From positions 124,001-188,000 of the forward strand of contig JADJOC010000002.1 of assembly GCA_016713965.1 (NCBI GenBank): 64,000 nt of DNA, written 5' to 3'. Position 1 is the first letter of the stretch. Each line of letters starts with the position of its first letter. The notes under the pieces are model-generated. The model was not told where the DNA came from and ran no database searches. It was given only the letters and a program-made list of their open reading frames with translations. The position numbers and the translations under genes are program-made. Below, piece by piece: positions 17,537-25,805 of the stretch. This DNA is from Chitinophagaceae bacterium (GTDB lineage: Bacteria; Bacteroidota; Bacteroidia; Chitinophagales; Chitinophagaceae).

Positions 17537-18013
17537 ATGGCTGTAAAAATGAGATTGCAACGTCATGGCTCTAAAAAGAGGCCATTTTACTTTATCGTTG
17601 TAGCAGATGGCAGAAGCCCCCGAGATGGTAAGTTTATTCAAAAGTTAGGTACTTACAATCCTCTGACAGTTCCGGCAACCGTACAGGTCGATCGCCAAAA
17701 GGCATTAGACTGGTTACAAAAAGGTGCTCAACCCACCGATACCGTTCGCCGTATTCTTTCATACAAAGGTGTATTGTACCTTAAACATTTGTTGCGTGGT
17801 GTTGGCCTCGGATTATTTAACGAAGCTGTAGCTATGGAAAAATTTACCAAATGGAGTGCCGAGCATGATGCTAATATGGCAAAGCGCCAGAGTGCACATA
17901 GAAAAGCACGTATGGATAGCCGCAACCAACCGGTAGTAAAAAAAGTTGCTGCTAAAACTGAAGAAGAAGCTCCGGCAGCTCCTACAGAAAAAATTAATTC
18001 AGAAGAACAATAG
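17537..18013 (+). CDS. rpsP: 30S ribosomal protein S16
   Basis: Start at MAVKMRLQRHGSKKRPFYFI, the S16 N-terminus; the longer open frame upstream runs through the promoter. The first ~85 residues are standard S16 (DGRSPRDGKFIQKLGTYNPL, QPTDTVRRILSYKGVLY). The 158-residue product has a long C-terminal extension (KRQSAHRKARMDSR then an Ala/Glu-rich tail EEEAPAAPTEKINSEEQ) common in Bacteroidota. S16 is needed for 30S assembly. It has its own terminator; rimM is ~510 bases downstream. Confidence 0.96.
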   Translation: MAVKMRLQRHGSKKRPFYFIVVADGRSPRDGKFIQKLGTYNPLTVPATVQVDRQKALDWLQKGAQPTDTVRRILSYKGVLYLKHLLRGVGLGLFNEAVAMEKFTKWSAEHDANMAKRQSAHRKARMDSRNQPVVKKVAAKTEEEAPAAPTEKINSEEQ

Positions 18014-18040
18014 ATTTTTTTTGAATTCTTTACTTCATTA

Positions 18041-18072
18041 AGCAATCCTAAATAATAGGATTGCTTTTTTTG
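18041..18072 (+). terminator. terminator of rpsP
   Basis: Perfect stem AGCAATCCTA/TAGGATTGCT (18041-18050 with 18056-18065), loop AATAA, followed by TTTTTT. It is a classic rho-independent terminator 28 bases after the rpsP stop. Confidence 0.92.
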
Positions 18073-18075
18073 TGA

Positions 18076-18315
18076 GATGGGAACACGGATGAGGCGGATG
18101 AAACGGATTAACACGGTTTTTTTTATTTTACATTTGTTGAATATATATCCAACTGATGAATGGCTGCCGGATAGAAATGAAAACCGTAGCGTAGCGAAGG
18201 TTGTAATGTATAGCCGGAACAAAAGCTGAAGATAGATACAAAGCTTGTAGCCCCAAATTTGTATTTTTTGTAGGATGGGAACACGGATGACACGGATAAA
18301 ACAGATTAGCACAGA
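18076..18315. repeat. pair of direct repeats GGGAACACGGATGA..
   Basis: Two ~42-base direct repeats (about 18076-18118 and 18273-18315), each starting GATGGGAACACGGATGA and rich in ACGGAT words. They enclose the CCGG-ended element at 18158-18213. A third, diverged copy is at about 57577-57615. No gene is present; antisense ORFs across the repeats are artefacts. Confidence 0.65.
18158..18213 (-). repeat. CCGGCTAT...CTATCCGGCAGCC element (short copy)
   Basis: On the minus strand it begins GTTCCGGCTATACATT and ends TTCTATCCGGCAGCC, with CTTCGCTACGCT in the centre. It shares its ends and centre with the longer copy at 24047-24128 (+). It is a REP-like non-coding repeat. Confidence 0.6.
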
Positions 18316-18410
18316 AAAATAAAAAAATACTTACCGTCTTCCCGCCTTTCCGGTATTTTATTGCAGCTGGTAAAGTGGAAAGATTTTTTTTGTTACCAGC
18401 AATATTTCTT

Positions 18411-18480
18411 TACTCACCATTGTTGTGAACTTGTTCTGTTATTATTTTCCTTTTGGGGAAAGGAAAATAATAACCTCACT
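18411..18480 (-). repeat. palindromic intergenic element (family A copy)
   Basis: It contains a hairpin TTATTATTTTCCTTT / AAAGGAAAATAATAA and the adjoining GAACTTGTTC palindrome. The same modules, in the opposite orientation, lie at 57454-57527. The stem differs from that copy by matched length changes on both arms, so pairing is kept. It lies between rpsP and rimM. Confidence 0.7.
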
Positions 18481-18524
18481 TTTACTGCATACCTTTATTG
18501 AGCATTTTTTAATAATTATTTACA

Positions 18525-19041
18525 ATGATTCAATATTTTAAAATAGGCAAATTAGCAGCCAGTCATGGATTAAAAGGCGAATTAATTTTAGAACACAGCC
18601 TGGGAAAAAAAACTTCTTTAAAAGGACTAGAGGCGATTTTTGTTGAAGATAAAAAAGACAGCCTTCTCCCCTACTTTATTACCGCTGCCAAAATAAAAAA
18701 CGAAAAGGAAATTTATATACAACTCGAAGGCATCGATACAAAAGAGGCAGCCAGGATGTTAACCCCAAAAGAAGTTTGGCTTACAGAAGAAAATTTTAAA
18801 AAATATGCAGCCAAATCATCTGCAATATCTTTATTAGGCTTTTCATTAATCAATGAAGGTGCAGATCTCGGAGAAATCATTGAAGTAATAGAACAACCTC
18901 ACCAGATACTCTGTACCATCTTACTGTATGGAAAAGAAGCGCTTATCCCATTGCACCAGGATTCGTTGGGAAAAAATAGATAAAAAGAAGAGGCGGGTGC
19001 ATGTAATTTTGCCAGATGGCTTATTGGATATTTATAAATAA
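18525..19041 (+). CDS. rimM: ribosome maturation factor RimM (frameshift near C-terminus)
   Basis: The N-terminal part reads YFKIGKLAASHGLKGELIL, the RimM signature, followed by KEVWLTEENF and the PRC-barrel start LLGFSLINEGADLGEIIEV. As given it stops at 18983. Changing GGG at 18968-18970 to GG continues as LEKIDKKKRRVHVILPDGLL and stops at 19041, restoring the usual end (DGLLDIY) and a ~171-residue protein. RimM binds S19 and helps the 30S head mature. dinB starts 5 bases later, so the two are likely cotranscribed. Confidence 0.92.
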
Positions 19042-19046
19042 ATAAT

Positions 19047-20189
19047 TTGAAACAACAACGCATCATAGCACATTTTGATTTAGACTCCTTCTTTGTATCA
19101 GTAGAGATATTGAGGGATCCTTCTTTGAAAGGCAAACCCGTAATTGTTGGTGGAAAACAACGGGGTGTAGTAGCGCCCTGCAGCTATGATGCAAGGAAAT
19201 TTGGCATACATTCAGCTATGCCTTCTACTAAGGCCGTAAAGCTATGCCCACATGCAATATTTTTAAAAGGAACCCGGGGTGAATATAGCAAATACTCCAG
19301 GTGGGTTACACAAATCATTGCTGACAAAGTTCCCTTATTTGAAAAAGCCAGCATCGATGAATTTTACCTGGATTTAACGGGTATGGATAAATTTTTTGAT
19401 CCGTTGCAATACACCATTGATTTAAGAAAAAAAATTATTGATGAAACCGGCTTGCCTATTTCTTTTGGTTTGTCCAGCAATAAAATGATGGCCAAAATTG
19501 CCACTAATGAAGCAAAACCCAATGGATATTTACAGATTCCGTATGGCAAAGAAAAAGAATTTTTAGCACCATTGCCAGTAGATAAAATCCCGGGTGTGGG
19601 CGAGCATACCCATGAAGTGCTTAAAGCAATGGGTATTACTTTGATAAAACATATCAGTGAAACGCCTGTAACAGAGTTGGAAGAAAAATTAGGCAAATGG
19701 GGAATTGACTTGCGGGACAAGAGCCAGGGCATTCATCATGGAGAGGTTACACAATACCATGAAGCTAAATCCATATCATCGGAAAATACATTTGATGAAA
19801 ATAAAACAGACATACCTTTTTTAATGAGCGAACTGGTAAGGCTATCGGAAAAAATTGCATTTGAGCTTAGGCAGGAAGGCAAAGTAGCCGGGTGTATTTC
19901 TGTAAAAATAAGGTACCCGAACTTTGATACTACTTCGCGGCAAACTACCATTCCCTATACAGCTGCTGATGATGAAATAATCCCTGTAGCAAAGGAAATG
20001 TTTAATAAATTATACAAAAAGGGAGAGCCAGTCAGGCTGCTGGGTGTGAGGCTGAGTGAATTAACTAACGAGGCTGTACAAACGAATTTATTCAATGATG
20101 TAAAACGGAAAACGGATTTATATAAAGCAATAGATGAAGTAAAAAATAAGTATGGGAAATATTCTGTAAAAAGAGCTTCCTCCAGATAG
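19047..20189 (+). CDS. dinB: DNA polymerase IV (Y-family)
   Basis: 380 residues from a TTG start. The palm/finger motif HFDLDSFFVSVEILRDPSLKG contains the first catalytic Asp; KASIDEFYLDLTGM contains the Asp-Glu pair; GLSSNKMMAKIATNEAKPNG and LPVDKIPGVG form the thumb/HhH region. The little-finger domain follows and the sequence QTNLFND near the C-terminus is a beta-clamp binding motif. It performs error-prone translesion synthesis. It follows the corrected rimM by 5 bases, an unusual pairing. The frame is intact. Confidence 0.95.
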   Translation: MKQQRIIAHFDLDSFFVSVEILRDPSLKGKPVIVGGKQRGVVAPCSYDARKFGIHSAMPSTKAVKLCPHAIFLKGTRGEYSKYSRWVTQIIADKVPLFEKASIDEFYLDLTGMDKFFDPLQYTIDLRKKIIDETGLPISFGLSSNKMMAKIATNEAKPNGYLQIPYGKEKEFLAPLPVDKIPGVGEHTHEVLKAMGITLIKHISETPVTELEEKLGKWGIDLRDKSQGIHHGEVTQYHEAKSISSENTFDENKTDIPFLMSELVRLSEKIAFELRQEGKVAGCISVKIRYPNFDTTSRQTTIPYTAADDEIIPVAKEMFNKLYKKGEPVRLLGVRLSELTNEAVQTNLFNDVKRKTDLYKAIDEVKNKYGKYSVKRASSR

Positions 20190-20244
20190 CCAATTGTTTG
20201 TCTAATAGTTTACTTTTAAAATAATCTTTGCACCCCACTTATAA

Positions 20245-20967
20245 TTAATTTTTTCTGATTAGCAAAGATGTAAGCGTTAATGCAATTAATCCTGCAGAAA
20301 TACATGTTACAATAAAATGCCCGTATAGTTTAAAATTCAAACCGCTTAAAAATCTTAGCGCAATAATTATTAAAGTTAAGCTTGCAAAAATGCTCCAGTA
20401 TTGCCATTTGGAATGGCTGCTTACAATTTCATTTTTAGGAAGCCTAAATAAAACAATAGCAATAATAAGCCCGCCAATTAATGTGCTGGAATGTTGTAAT
20501 ATTTTTAATACCGGAATGGGCTTTCCAAAAAATTCAACTGTTTGGGATAGGGCAGAAAATTTTTCTACGAAATGGCCATGATCATGAGTGAAGCTGTCCC
20601 AGAATAAATGGGAAACTGCACCAATTACAATCGAAATTATTACTGTAAGCCAGTTCTTTTTAAAATAACTGTTCCAGTTAAATTGTTTAAAAATTAAAAG
20701 CCTGGATTGTATCCCTTGTGGTAAGTTATCGAATAAAGCATTACGAACAATATTGTGAAAAATAAAAGCGAGCAAAAGCCCCAAGGGCAAATCAAACCAG
20801 GCCAATCCACTAATTGTATGGCTATAATCGCTTTGCATCCTCATTCTTAAAAAATATTCAAAGTCAGGCGTTAAACTGCCCACTATAAGACCGGTTAATG
20901 AGAACCAACATCTTGGCAAAAAAGTTAATGGCAAAATTATTGCGGGATGGGAAAATGTAAATGGCAT
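20245..20967 (-). CDS. DUF4184 membrane protein
   Basis: 240 residues with about six hydrophobic segments. It starts MPFTFSHPAIILPL, and has GSLTPDFEYF and SHLFWDSFTHDHG, conserved His/Asp-bearing motifs of DUF4184. The His/Asp pattern resembles membrane-embedded metal-dependent hydrolases such as YdjM-like proteins, but no activity is established. It lies 15 bases downstream of the Rrf2-type regulator on the same strand and may be cotranscribed with it. Confidence 0.8.
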   Translation of the reverse strand: MPFTFSHPAIILPLTFLPRCWFSLTGLIVGSLTPDFEYFLRMRMQSDYSHTISGLAWFDLPLGLLLAFIFHNIVRNALFDNLPQGIQSRLLIFKQFNWNSYFKKNWLTVIISIVIGAVSHLFWDSFTHDHGHFVEKFSALSQTVEFFGKPIPVLKILQHSSTLIGGLIIAIVLFRLPKNEIVSSHSKWQYWSIFASLTLIIIALRFLSGLNFKLYGHFIVTCISAGLIALTLTSLLIRKN

Positions 20968-20981
20968 GTATAGTTATGACT

Positions 20982-21402
20982 TTAGTTGGGGTAAATATCT
21001 ATTAAATCATATAAAGTTTTATTTTCCAATATTTTCAGCGTAGCATCCCTGGTTTGGGCAAAAACTTTATTTAATCCACAAACTAACTCATTACAATCTT
21101 CACATTTTTCATAAAAATTTAAACTTACACATGGCAGTTGAGCAATAGGCCCGCCTATTAGCCTGATTGCAGAAGCAATACTAATTTTTTTTGGTTCATA
21201 TGCTAATAAATATCCCCCACCCTTGCCTTTTTTGCTTATTAGTATGCCTTGTTGCTTTAGGGTTAGCAAGATACTTTCTAAAAATTTGACAGGTATTTTT
21301 TTTTATTTCAGCTATTTCAGCAATTAATACTGGCCCCTGCCCATATCTATTGGCCAGGTAACCTAGGGCTTTCAAAGCATACTGCGTTTTTTTAGACAAC
21401 AT
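20982..21402 (-). CDS. Rrf2-family transcriptional regulator (frameshift)
   Basis: The N-terminal frame (MLSKKTQYALKALGYLANRY) and the downstream frame (LTLKQQGILISKKGKGGGYLL) join if the T9 run at 21296-21304 loses one base, reading IKKIPVKFLESILLTLKQQG. This gives a ~140-residue Rrf2 protein: winged helix, then a dimerisation helix. Four Cys in PCVSLNFYEKCEDCNELVCG could ligate an Fe-S cluster, as in IscR/NsrR, suggesting a redox, NO or iron sensor. That is inference, since spacing differs from IscR. It probably controls itself and the following DUF4184 gene. Confidence 0.85.
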
Positions 21403-21561
21403 ACAAACTACATTAGGATAATGCTGAAATGTTTTTAATACTGATACGGAAAAAATAAATTAATATCATAGATAAATTTACAGTAAATATTAACTAAGAT
21501 GTTTTTATTTATTTTATTATAGCATTAGCCAGGGTTTACGAAACTGGATTAAATATGTTAT

Positions 21562-22875
21562 TTACTTTTTTCTAAAAAACAAACGTATAGGTACACCGGT
21601 AAAATTAAACTGCTGGCGTATTTGATTTTCTAAATAATTCTTATACGGAGCTTTTACATCATCCGGATAATTGCAAAAAAAGGCGAACGAAGGCGTATGC
21701 GTAGGTAATTGAGTAACGTATTTAATTTTAATCAAATTGCCCCGTACTACAGGTGGCCGGTAGCTTTCAATAGCTTTTATCATTGCATCATTTAATTTGG
21801 AAGTGGGAATTTTCCGGCTTTTATTTTCAAAAACTTCCAATGCTGCTTCTATACTTTTAAAAATCCTTTGCTTGTCTATTACAGAAATAAATATGATGGG
21901 AACATCGGAGAAAGGTGCCAGGCGCTGCTTTAAATCTTTTTCATAATCACGGGCCGTGTTGGTTTCTTTGGGAATTAAATCCCATTTATTTACCAATACA
22001 ACAATTCCCTTGCCCTTTTTTATAGCCAGCGAATAAATGCTTAAATCCTGGGCGGTAATCCCTTTGCCGGCATCTAATACCAGTAAGCATATATCAGCTT
22101 CATCAACCGCTTTAATAGCCCGTATTACAGAATAAAATTCCAAGTCTTCATGCACTTTTGTTTTACGACGGATGCCGGCAGTATCTATCAGCATAAATTC
22201 TTTGCCGAATAAATTGTAATGGGTATGAATCGTATCCCGTGTAGTGCCTGCAATATCACTTACTATAGTTCTTTCTGTGCCTACGAGTGCATTCAATAAA
22301 GATGATTTGCCTACATTAGGCTGGCCGATAATAGCAAATTTTGGCAGCGTAATTGCATCTTCGGGCTGCTGAGCTGCTGCAAAATCCGGTGATTCTATTA
22401 TTGCATCTAACAGTTCTCCGGTACCACTCCCGCTGATAGAGGAAAGAAAAAATATTTTATCAAACCCGAGGCTATAAAATTCACTTGCTTCGAGCAACCG
22501 CTCATGATTATCCACCTTGTTAATGGTTAGATAAACAGGTTTTGTACTACGTCTTAATACATCTGCCATGGCCTCATCCAAATCAGTAATGCCTGTAGCA
22601 GCATCACACATAAAAACAATGGCATTGGCTTCCTCTACGGCTATCATCACCTGTTTGCGAATTTCTCTTTCAAATACATCTTCGCTATCGGGTACAAAAC
22701 CACCCGTATCTATTACATTAAATTTTTTTCCTGCCCACTCTGCCTCGCCATATTGCCTGTCCCTGGTTACGCCGCTGATATCATCCACAATGGCCTTACG
22801 CTCTTCTAACATGCTGTTAAAAAAAGTGCTTTTGCCTACATTGGGCCTGCCTACTATTGCTACTGTAAAACTCAT
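21562..22875 (-). CDS. der: ribosome biogenesis GTPase Der (EngA)
   Basis: 437 residues, full length, with the diagnostic tandem GTPase domains. First: GRPNVGKSTFFN, DTGGF, NKVD. Second: GQPNVGKSSLLNAL, DTAGIRRK, NKWD. A C-terminal KH-like domain (KYVTQLPTHTPSFAFFCN, GVPIRLFFRKK) follows. It acts in 50S assembly and is essential. It lies 100 bases downstream of era on the same strand. Confidence 0.98.
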   Translation of the reverse strand: MSFTVAIVGRPNVGKSTFFNSMLEERKAIVDDISGVTRDRQYGEAEWAGKKFNVIDTGGFVPDSEDVFEREIRKQVMIAVEEANAIVFMCDAATGITDLDEAMADVLRRSTKPVYLTINKVDNHERLLEASEFYSLGFDKIFFLSSISGSGTGELLDAIIESPDFAAAQQPEDAITLPKFAIIGQPNVGKSSLLNALVGTERTIVSDIAGTTRDTIHTHYNLFGKEFMLIDTAGIRRKTKVHEDLEFYSVIRAIKAVDEADICLLVLDAGKGITAQDLSIYSLAIKKGKGIVVLVNKWDLIPKETNTARDYEKDLKQRLAPFSDVPIIFISVIDKQRIFKSIEAALEVFENKSRKIPTSKLNDAMIKAIESYRPPVVRGNLIKIKYVTQLPTHTPSFAFFCNYPDDVKAPYKNYLENQIRQQFNFTGVPIRLFFRKK

Positions 22876-22889
22876 AAATTTTAGTTTAA

Positions 22890-22974
22890 GGTTTTGGGTT
22901 TGAGGTTTCGGGTTTGAAGTTTAGAGCTTGTACTAATAACTCTTTTAAACCCCAAACCTCAAACTTCAAACCAA
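22890..22974. repeat. GGTTTGAGGTTT inverted repeat between der and era
   Basis: A run of GGTTTGAGG/GGGTTTGAAG words (about 22890-22923) faces its complement (CAAACCTCAAACTTCAAACC, about 22955-22974). The whole der-era spacer can fold into an imperfect long hairpin. No other function is visible. Confidence 0.55.
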
Positions 22975-23841
22975 TTAATATCCATATTCTTTTAATTGCA
23001 TATCATTATCCCTCCACTTAGGGCGCACTTTTACAAATAATTCTAAAAAGACTTTTTGTCCCAGAAATGCTTCTATATCTTTTCTTGCTTCTGTGCCTAA
23101 CCTTTTAATCATTTTGCCGGCTTCGCCTAAAATAATTCCCTTTTGTGTTTCTCTATGTACAATAATATCAGCCGAAATTTTAATCAAGGTTGTCTTTTCT
23201 TTAAACTCCTGCACCAATACCGTGGTGTGATAAGGGATTTCCTCTCCATACAAAAAAAATATTTTTTCTCTTATCTGCTCCCCTACAAAAAACTTAGTAG
23301 GCATATCGCTTAAATCATCGCCTTCATAAAATGGTTGGCCCTCGGGTAACAAACTTATAATTTTTGAGAGCAGGTAGTCAACTCCTTTATTTTTAAGTGC
23401 TGATAAAACAACAATTTTTTTGCAATAATTTTTAGACCGGAAAAACTCTATGGCTTTTTGCTGGGTTTCTTCATTTACCTTATCTGCTTTATTAAGCACC
23501 ACTATTGCAGGAGCTTTTAAATGCAAGGCTTCAAATATTGCATTGGCTTCTTCCAGATCATCGGCAATATCCACAATAAGCAATGCAACATCAGCATCTT
23601 CCAAACTGCCTTTTACTGCCTGCATCATTTTTTCGTGCAGTTTATACTTAGGATCAATAATACCAGGTGTATCAGAAAAAATTATCTGGTAATCTTTACC
23701 GGTAAGTATTCCTTTAATACGGTGCCGGGTAGTTTGTACCTTATGTGATACAATAGCCAGTTTTTCTCCCATCAGCACATTAAGCAAAGTGCTTTTGCCT
23801 GCATTGGGCTTTCCAAAAATATTTACAAATCCTGATTTCAT
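22975..23841 (-). CDS. era: GTPase Era
   Basis: 288 residues from the ATG giving MKSGFVNIFGKPNAGKSTLLN; a longer frame upstream lacks conserved sequence. G motifs: GKPNAGKST (G1), DTPGI (G3), NKAD (G4). The C-terminal KH domain has IHYT-like EEIPYHTTVLVQEF, KGIILGEAGKMIKRLG and LELFVKVRPKWR. It binds the 3' end of 16S rRNA and checks 30S maturation. Paired with der. Confidence 0.97.
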   Translation of the reverse strand: MKSGFVNIFGKPNAGKSTLLNVLMGEKLAIVSHKVQTTRHRIKGILTGKDYQIIFSDTPGIIDPKYKLHEKMMQAVKGSLEDADVALLIVDIADDLEEANAIFEALHLKAPAIVVLNKADKVNEETQQKAIEFFRSKNYCKKIVVLSALKNKGVDYLLSKIISLLPEGQPFYEGDDLSDMPTKFFVGEQIREKIFFLYGEEIPYHTTVLVQEFKEKTTLIKISADIIVHRETQKGIILGEAGKMIKRLGTEARKDIEAFLGQKVFLELFVKVRPKWRDNDMQLKEYGY

Positions 23842-24046
23842 GTATAGCTGTTTAGCTGCAGGTGCTGCATAAGCTATAAAATTGAGGGTCAAATCCAATT
23901 CTGCTTTAGTAAAAGCAAAAAACGAAGAAGGTAATCAATTCTATAGCATTAATAAAGACGCTGCTAAGAATAAAATAGTAATAAATACTAACAATTAAAT
24001 AAATACAATTTTTGGGCTATCAACTTAATAGCTTTATTTAGCTTCA

Positions 24047-24128
24047 ATTCCGGCTATCGCTGCAAGTCCTCACTTCGCTGCGTTTCACTTGCTCCGTTCC
24101 GGGCTTTTCGCTCTATCCGGCAGCCCTT
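24047..24128 (+). repeat. CCGGCTAT...CTATCCGGCAGCCC element
   Basis: An ~80-base GC-richer block starting TTCCGGCTATCGCTGCAAG, with CTTCGCTGCG in the middle, and ending GCTCTATCCGGCAGCCC, in an otherwise AT-rich spacer. The ends are imperfect inverted repeats (CCGGCTAT / CTATCCGG). A shortened copy lies at 18158-18213 (-). Confidence 0.65.
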
Positions 24129-24256
24129 CAACAGTTGAATTACTATATTGCAAGTATATTCCAAAAGCTGCTTGAATATAAAATTTCAATCCTCATCTTT
24201 AATTGATGGAACACCAACCAAAGCAAGCCACTAAAATTGCTGAATATTGGTATGCA

Positions 24257-24283
24257 GTACAAGTGAGTGACACAACGATGATG
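24257..24283 (+). repeat. dispersed 27-bp repeat (family A, short form)
   Basis: 26 of 27 bases identical to 12240-12266. The following GCTATGG matches the outer right flank of the copy at 38.2 kb. It lies in the spacer between era and tRNA-fMet. Confidence 0.7.
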
Positions 24284-24310
24284 CTATGGAAAACAAATGC
24301 CTGTTCCAAA

Positions 24311-24333
24311 ATAAAAAGGCTCGTTAGAGCCTT
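24311..24333 (-). terminator. terminator of tRNA-fMet
   Basis: Perfect stem AAGGCTC/GAGCCTT (24316-24322 with 24327-24333), loop GTTA, with a T-rich tract on the minus strand. It lies 8 bases past the tRNA 3' end. Confidence 0.8.
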
Positions 24334-24340
24334 CTTTTTG

Positions 24341-24412
<72 letters not shown>

Positions 24413-24415
24413 GTG

Positions 24416-24423
24416 CAAAAGTA
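24416..24423 (-). promoter_or_regulatory. -7 promoter element of tRNA-fMet
   Basis: The minus strand reads TACTTTTG, an exact TAnnTTTG match ending 4 bases before the mature tRNA 5' end, implying an extremely short 5' leader. Confidence 0.55.
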
Positions 24424-24459
24424 AGGTTTTACAGTATCGCAACCAAATATTATAATTAT

Positions 24460-25179
24460 TTATTTTTTTATTACTGAGCTTGAACCACTGCTTTGTATTT
24501 GCTTTATTACGCCATTCCCTTTATAAGAGACATGGCTTGCACCGCTTGTATTTACATTTAATTCTTTGTTTACTGTAATTTGTACATCAGATGCACCTGA
24601 AGTATTTATAGTACACTTTTCTACCATTAAATCAAAGGCTAACACATCACTTGCCCCACTTACTTCAATATTTCCCTCACTAACTGAGCCTTGTATTGCG
24701 GCATCTGAGGCGCCGCTTAAATTTATGACCAATTTGTCAGCCTTTATCCCTCCCTTAAATTTACTGCTGCCGGAAAGACTGAGAATAAAATGAGGTGATA
24801 CAATATGTCCTGCCACATAAATATTGGAAGAGGCAGAAGCCTGCAGCATGTGTATATTTTTGCAAGCTAAATACACATTTAGTTTTTTATTTTTATAGCT
24901 ACGCCTGCTTCCCTGTCCATAATCAAAATAAATATTCAACTCACCATTTTTTACTACAGTTTTTATAGCATCTTTATATTCATCCTTTGCAGCGCTTATT
25001 GCTACGGCTTGTTCATCAGCCTGGCTGATGTATACATTAATAGAACCAGAAACTTTAATAGCACTAAAGCTTTCGGTTATACTGCGCAGTTCTGCATCAG
25101 GATCATTAATAAACTGCTTTTGCGCCTGTACGTTTTTAAAGCTTATGCAGCAAATCAGCAGAATGATTTTTATATACAT
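24460..25179 (-). CDS. secreted GIN-domain (DUF2807) protein
   Basis: 239 residues. A signal peptide (MYIKIILLICCISFKNVQAQ) is followed by FSAIKVSGSINVYISQ, the head-GIN domain start. It continues as a right-handed beta-helix-like repeat of S-G-[AS]-S units (LSGSSKF, LSGASDAAIQG, VSGASDV, TSGASDV, TSGASHV). DUF2807 proteins are abundant in Bacteroidota, periplasmic or surface-exposed, and of unknown function, perhaps polysaccharide adhesion. It is monocistronic. Confidence 0.85.
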   Translation of the reverse strand: MYIKIILLICCISFKNVQAQKQFINDPDAELRSITESFSAIKVSGSINVYISQADEQAVAISAAKDEYKDAIKTVVKNGELNIYFDYGQGSRRSYKNKKLNVYLACKNIHMLQASASSNIYVAGHIVSPHFILSLSGSSKFKGGIKADKLVINLSGASDAAIQGSVSEGNIEVSGASDVLAFDLMVEKCTINTSGASDVQITVNKELNVNTSGASHVSYKGNGVIKQIQSSGSSSVIKK

Positions 25180-25259
25180 AGGTATGGTTTTAGTTTACTG
25201 AATTTGTATTTGATAAATTAATCGCCTTACAAAACAATTGAAATAAAAAATATTACAAT

Positions 25260-25592
25260 AATAGGTATTTTGAGCTCAAAGTTATTATGGTATTGTGTTA
25301 CTCTCTATTTACTTTTTTTCTTAATAAAAAAAGTAACAAAAAAATCAAGGCTGCGAATAAATAGCTAAAATTTACTCCGTTACGCTACAGCGAAAAAGCT
25401 AAACCTGAACTTTTGTACACTAATGGACCAATACAATTATCAGCTTTTGAACTTTATATTATCATTTTCGCTGCTTTACGCTCCATTTTGTAAATTTCTT
25501 TACGCTATTTTTTCGATGCCGGGTAACATACCTTATTAAAAAATCAGTAGTAAGTAATTTCAGATCTTTGATTTGCGCTTATTCTACCTAAT
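25260..25592 (+). repeat. MITE-like ~330-bp non-coding element, copy 1
   Basis: Aligns along its full length, with a few scattered differences and small gaps, to the reverse complement of 41413-41742. Shared blocks include TCTCTATTTACTTTTTTTCTT, ATCAAGGCT, GCTACAGCGAAAAAGCTAAAC and GCTTATTCTACCTAAT. It has no ORF. The left end ATAGGTATTTT and right end TACCTAAT are the imperfect terminal inverted repeats (ATTAGGTA in the other copy). A hairpin of A7 and T7 tracts lies near the left end. Confidence 0.75.
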
Positions 25593-25650
25593 ACTATAAA
25601 ATTATCATAAAGTACGTACATTTGACGGGAAATGTTCTTTTAACGATCTG

Positions 25651-25737
25651 AATTTCCGGGGTGCTGCTGCCAATTGGCAGAGGCTGAGATGATACCCGTT
25701 TTAACCTGCTCAGGATAATGCCTGCGAAGGGATGAAT
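25651..25737 (+). promoter_or_regulatory. TPP (thiamine pyrophosphate) riboswitch
   Basis: The THI-element is almost complete: GGGGTGC, then GCTGAGATGATACCC with the pyrimidine-sensor loop, AACCTG, CAGGATAATGCCTG and GAAGGGA, with P1 closed by the flanking TTTCC/GGATGAA bases. It starts 155 bases and ends 68 bases before the receptor ATG. When TPP is bound, receptor expression should fall. Confidence 0.95.
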
Positions 25738-25805
25738 AGCACTTGATTGTATTGTTAAGTGCGGTTGACTTTCTTACCTGCCGGTTTTCAGAAAAATTTT
25801 TTACA

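Noticed and set aside
17728..18312. 194-residue minus-strand ORF with repeated FIRVIRVPI words
   Set aside because: It is a translation of the ACGGAT direct repeats plus the antisense of rpsP; no start signal and no family pattern.
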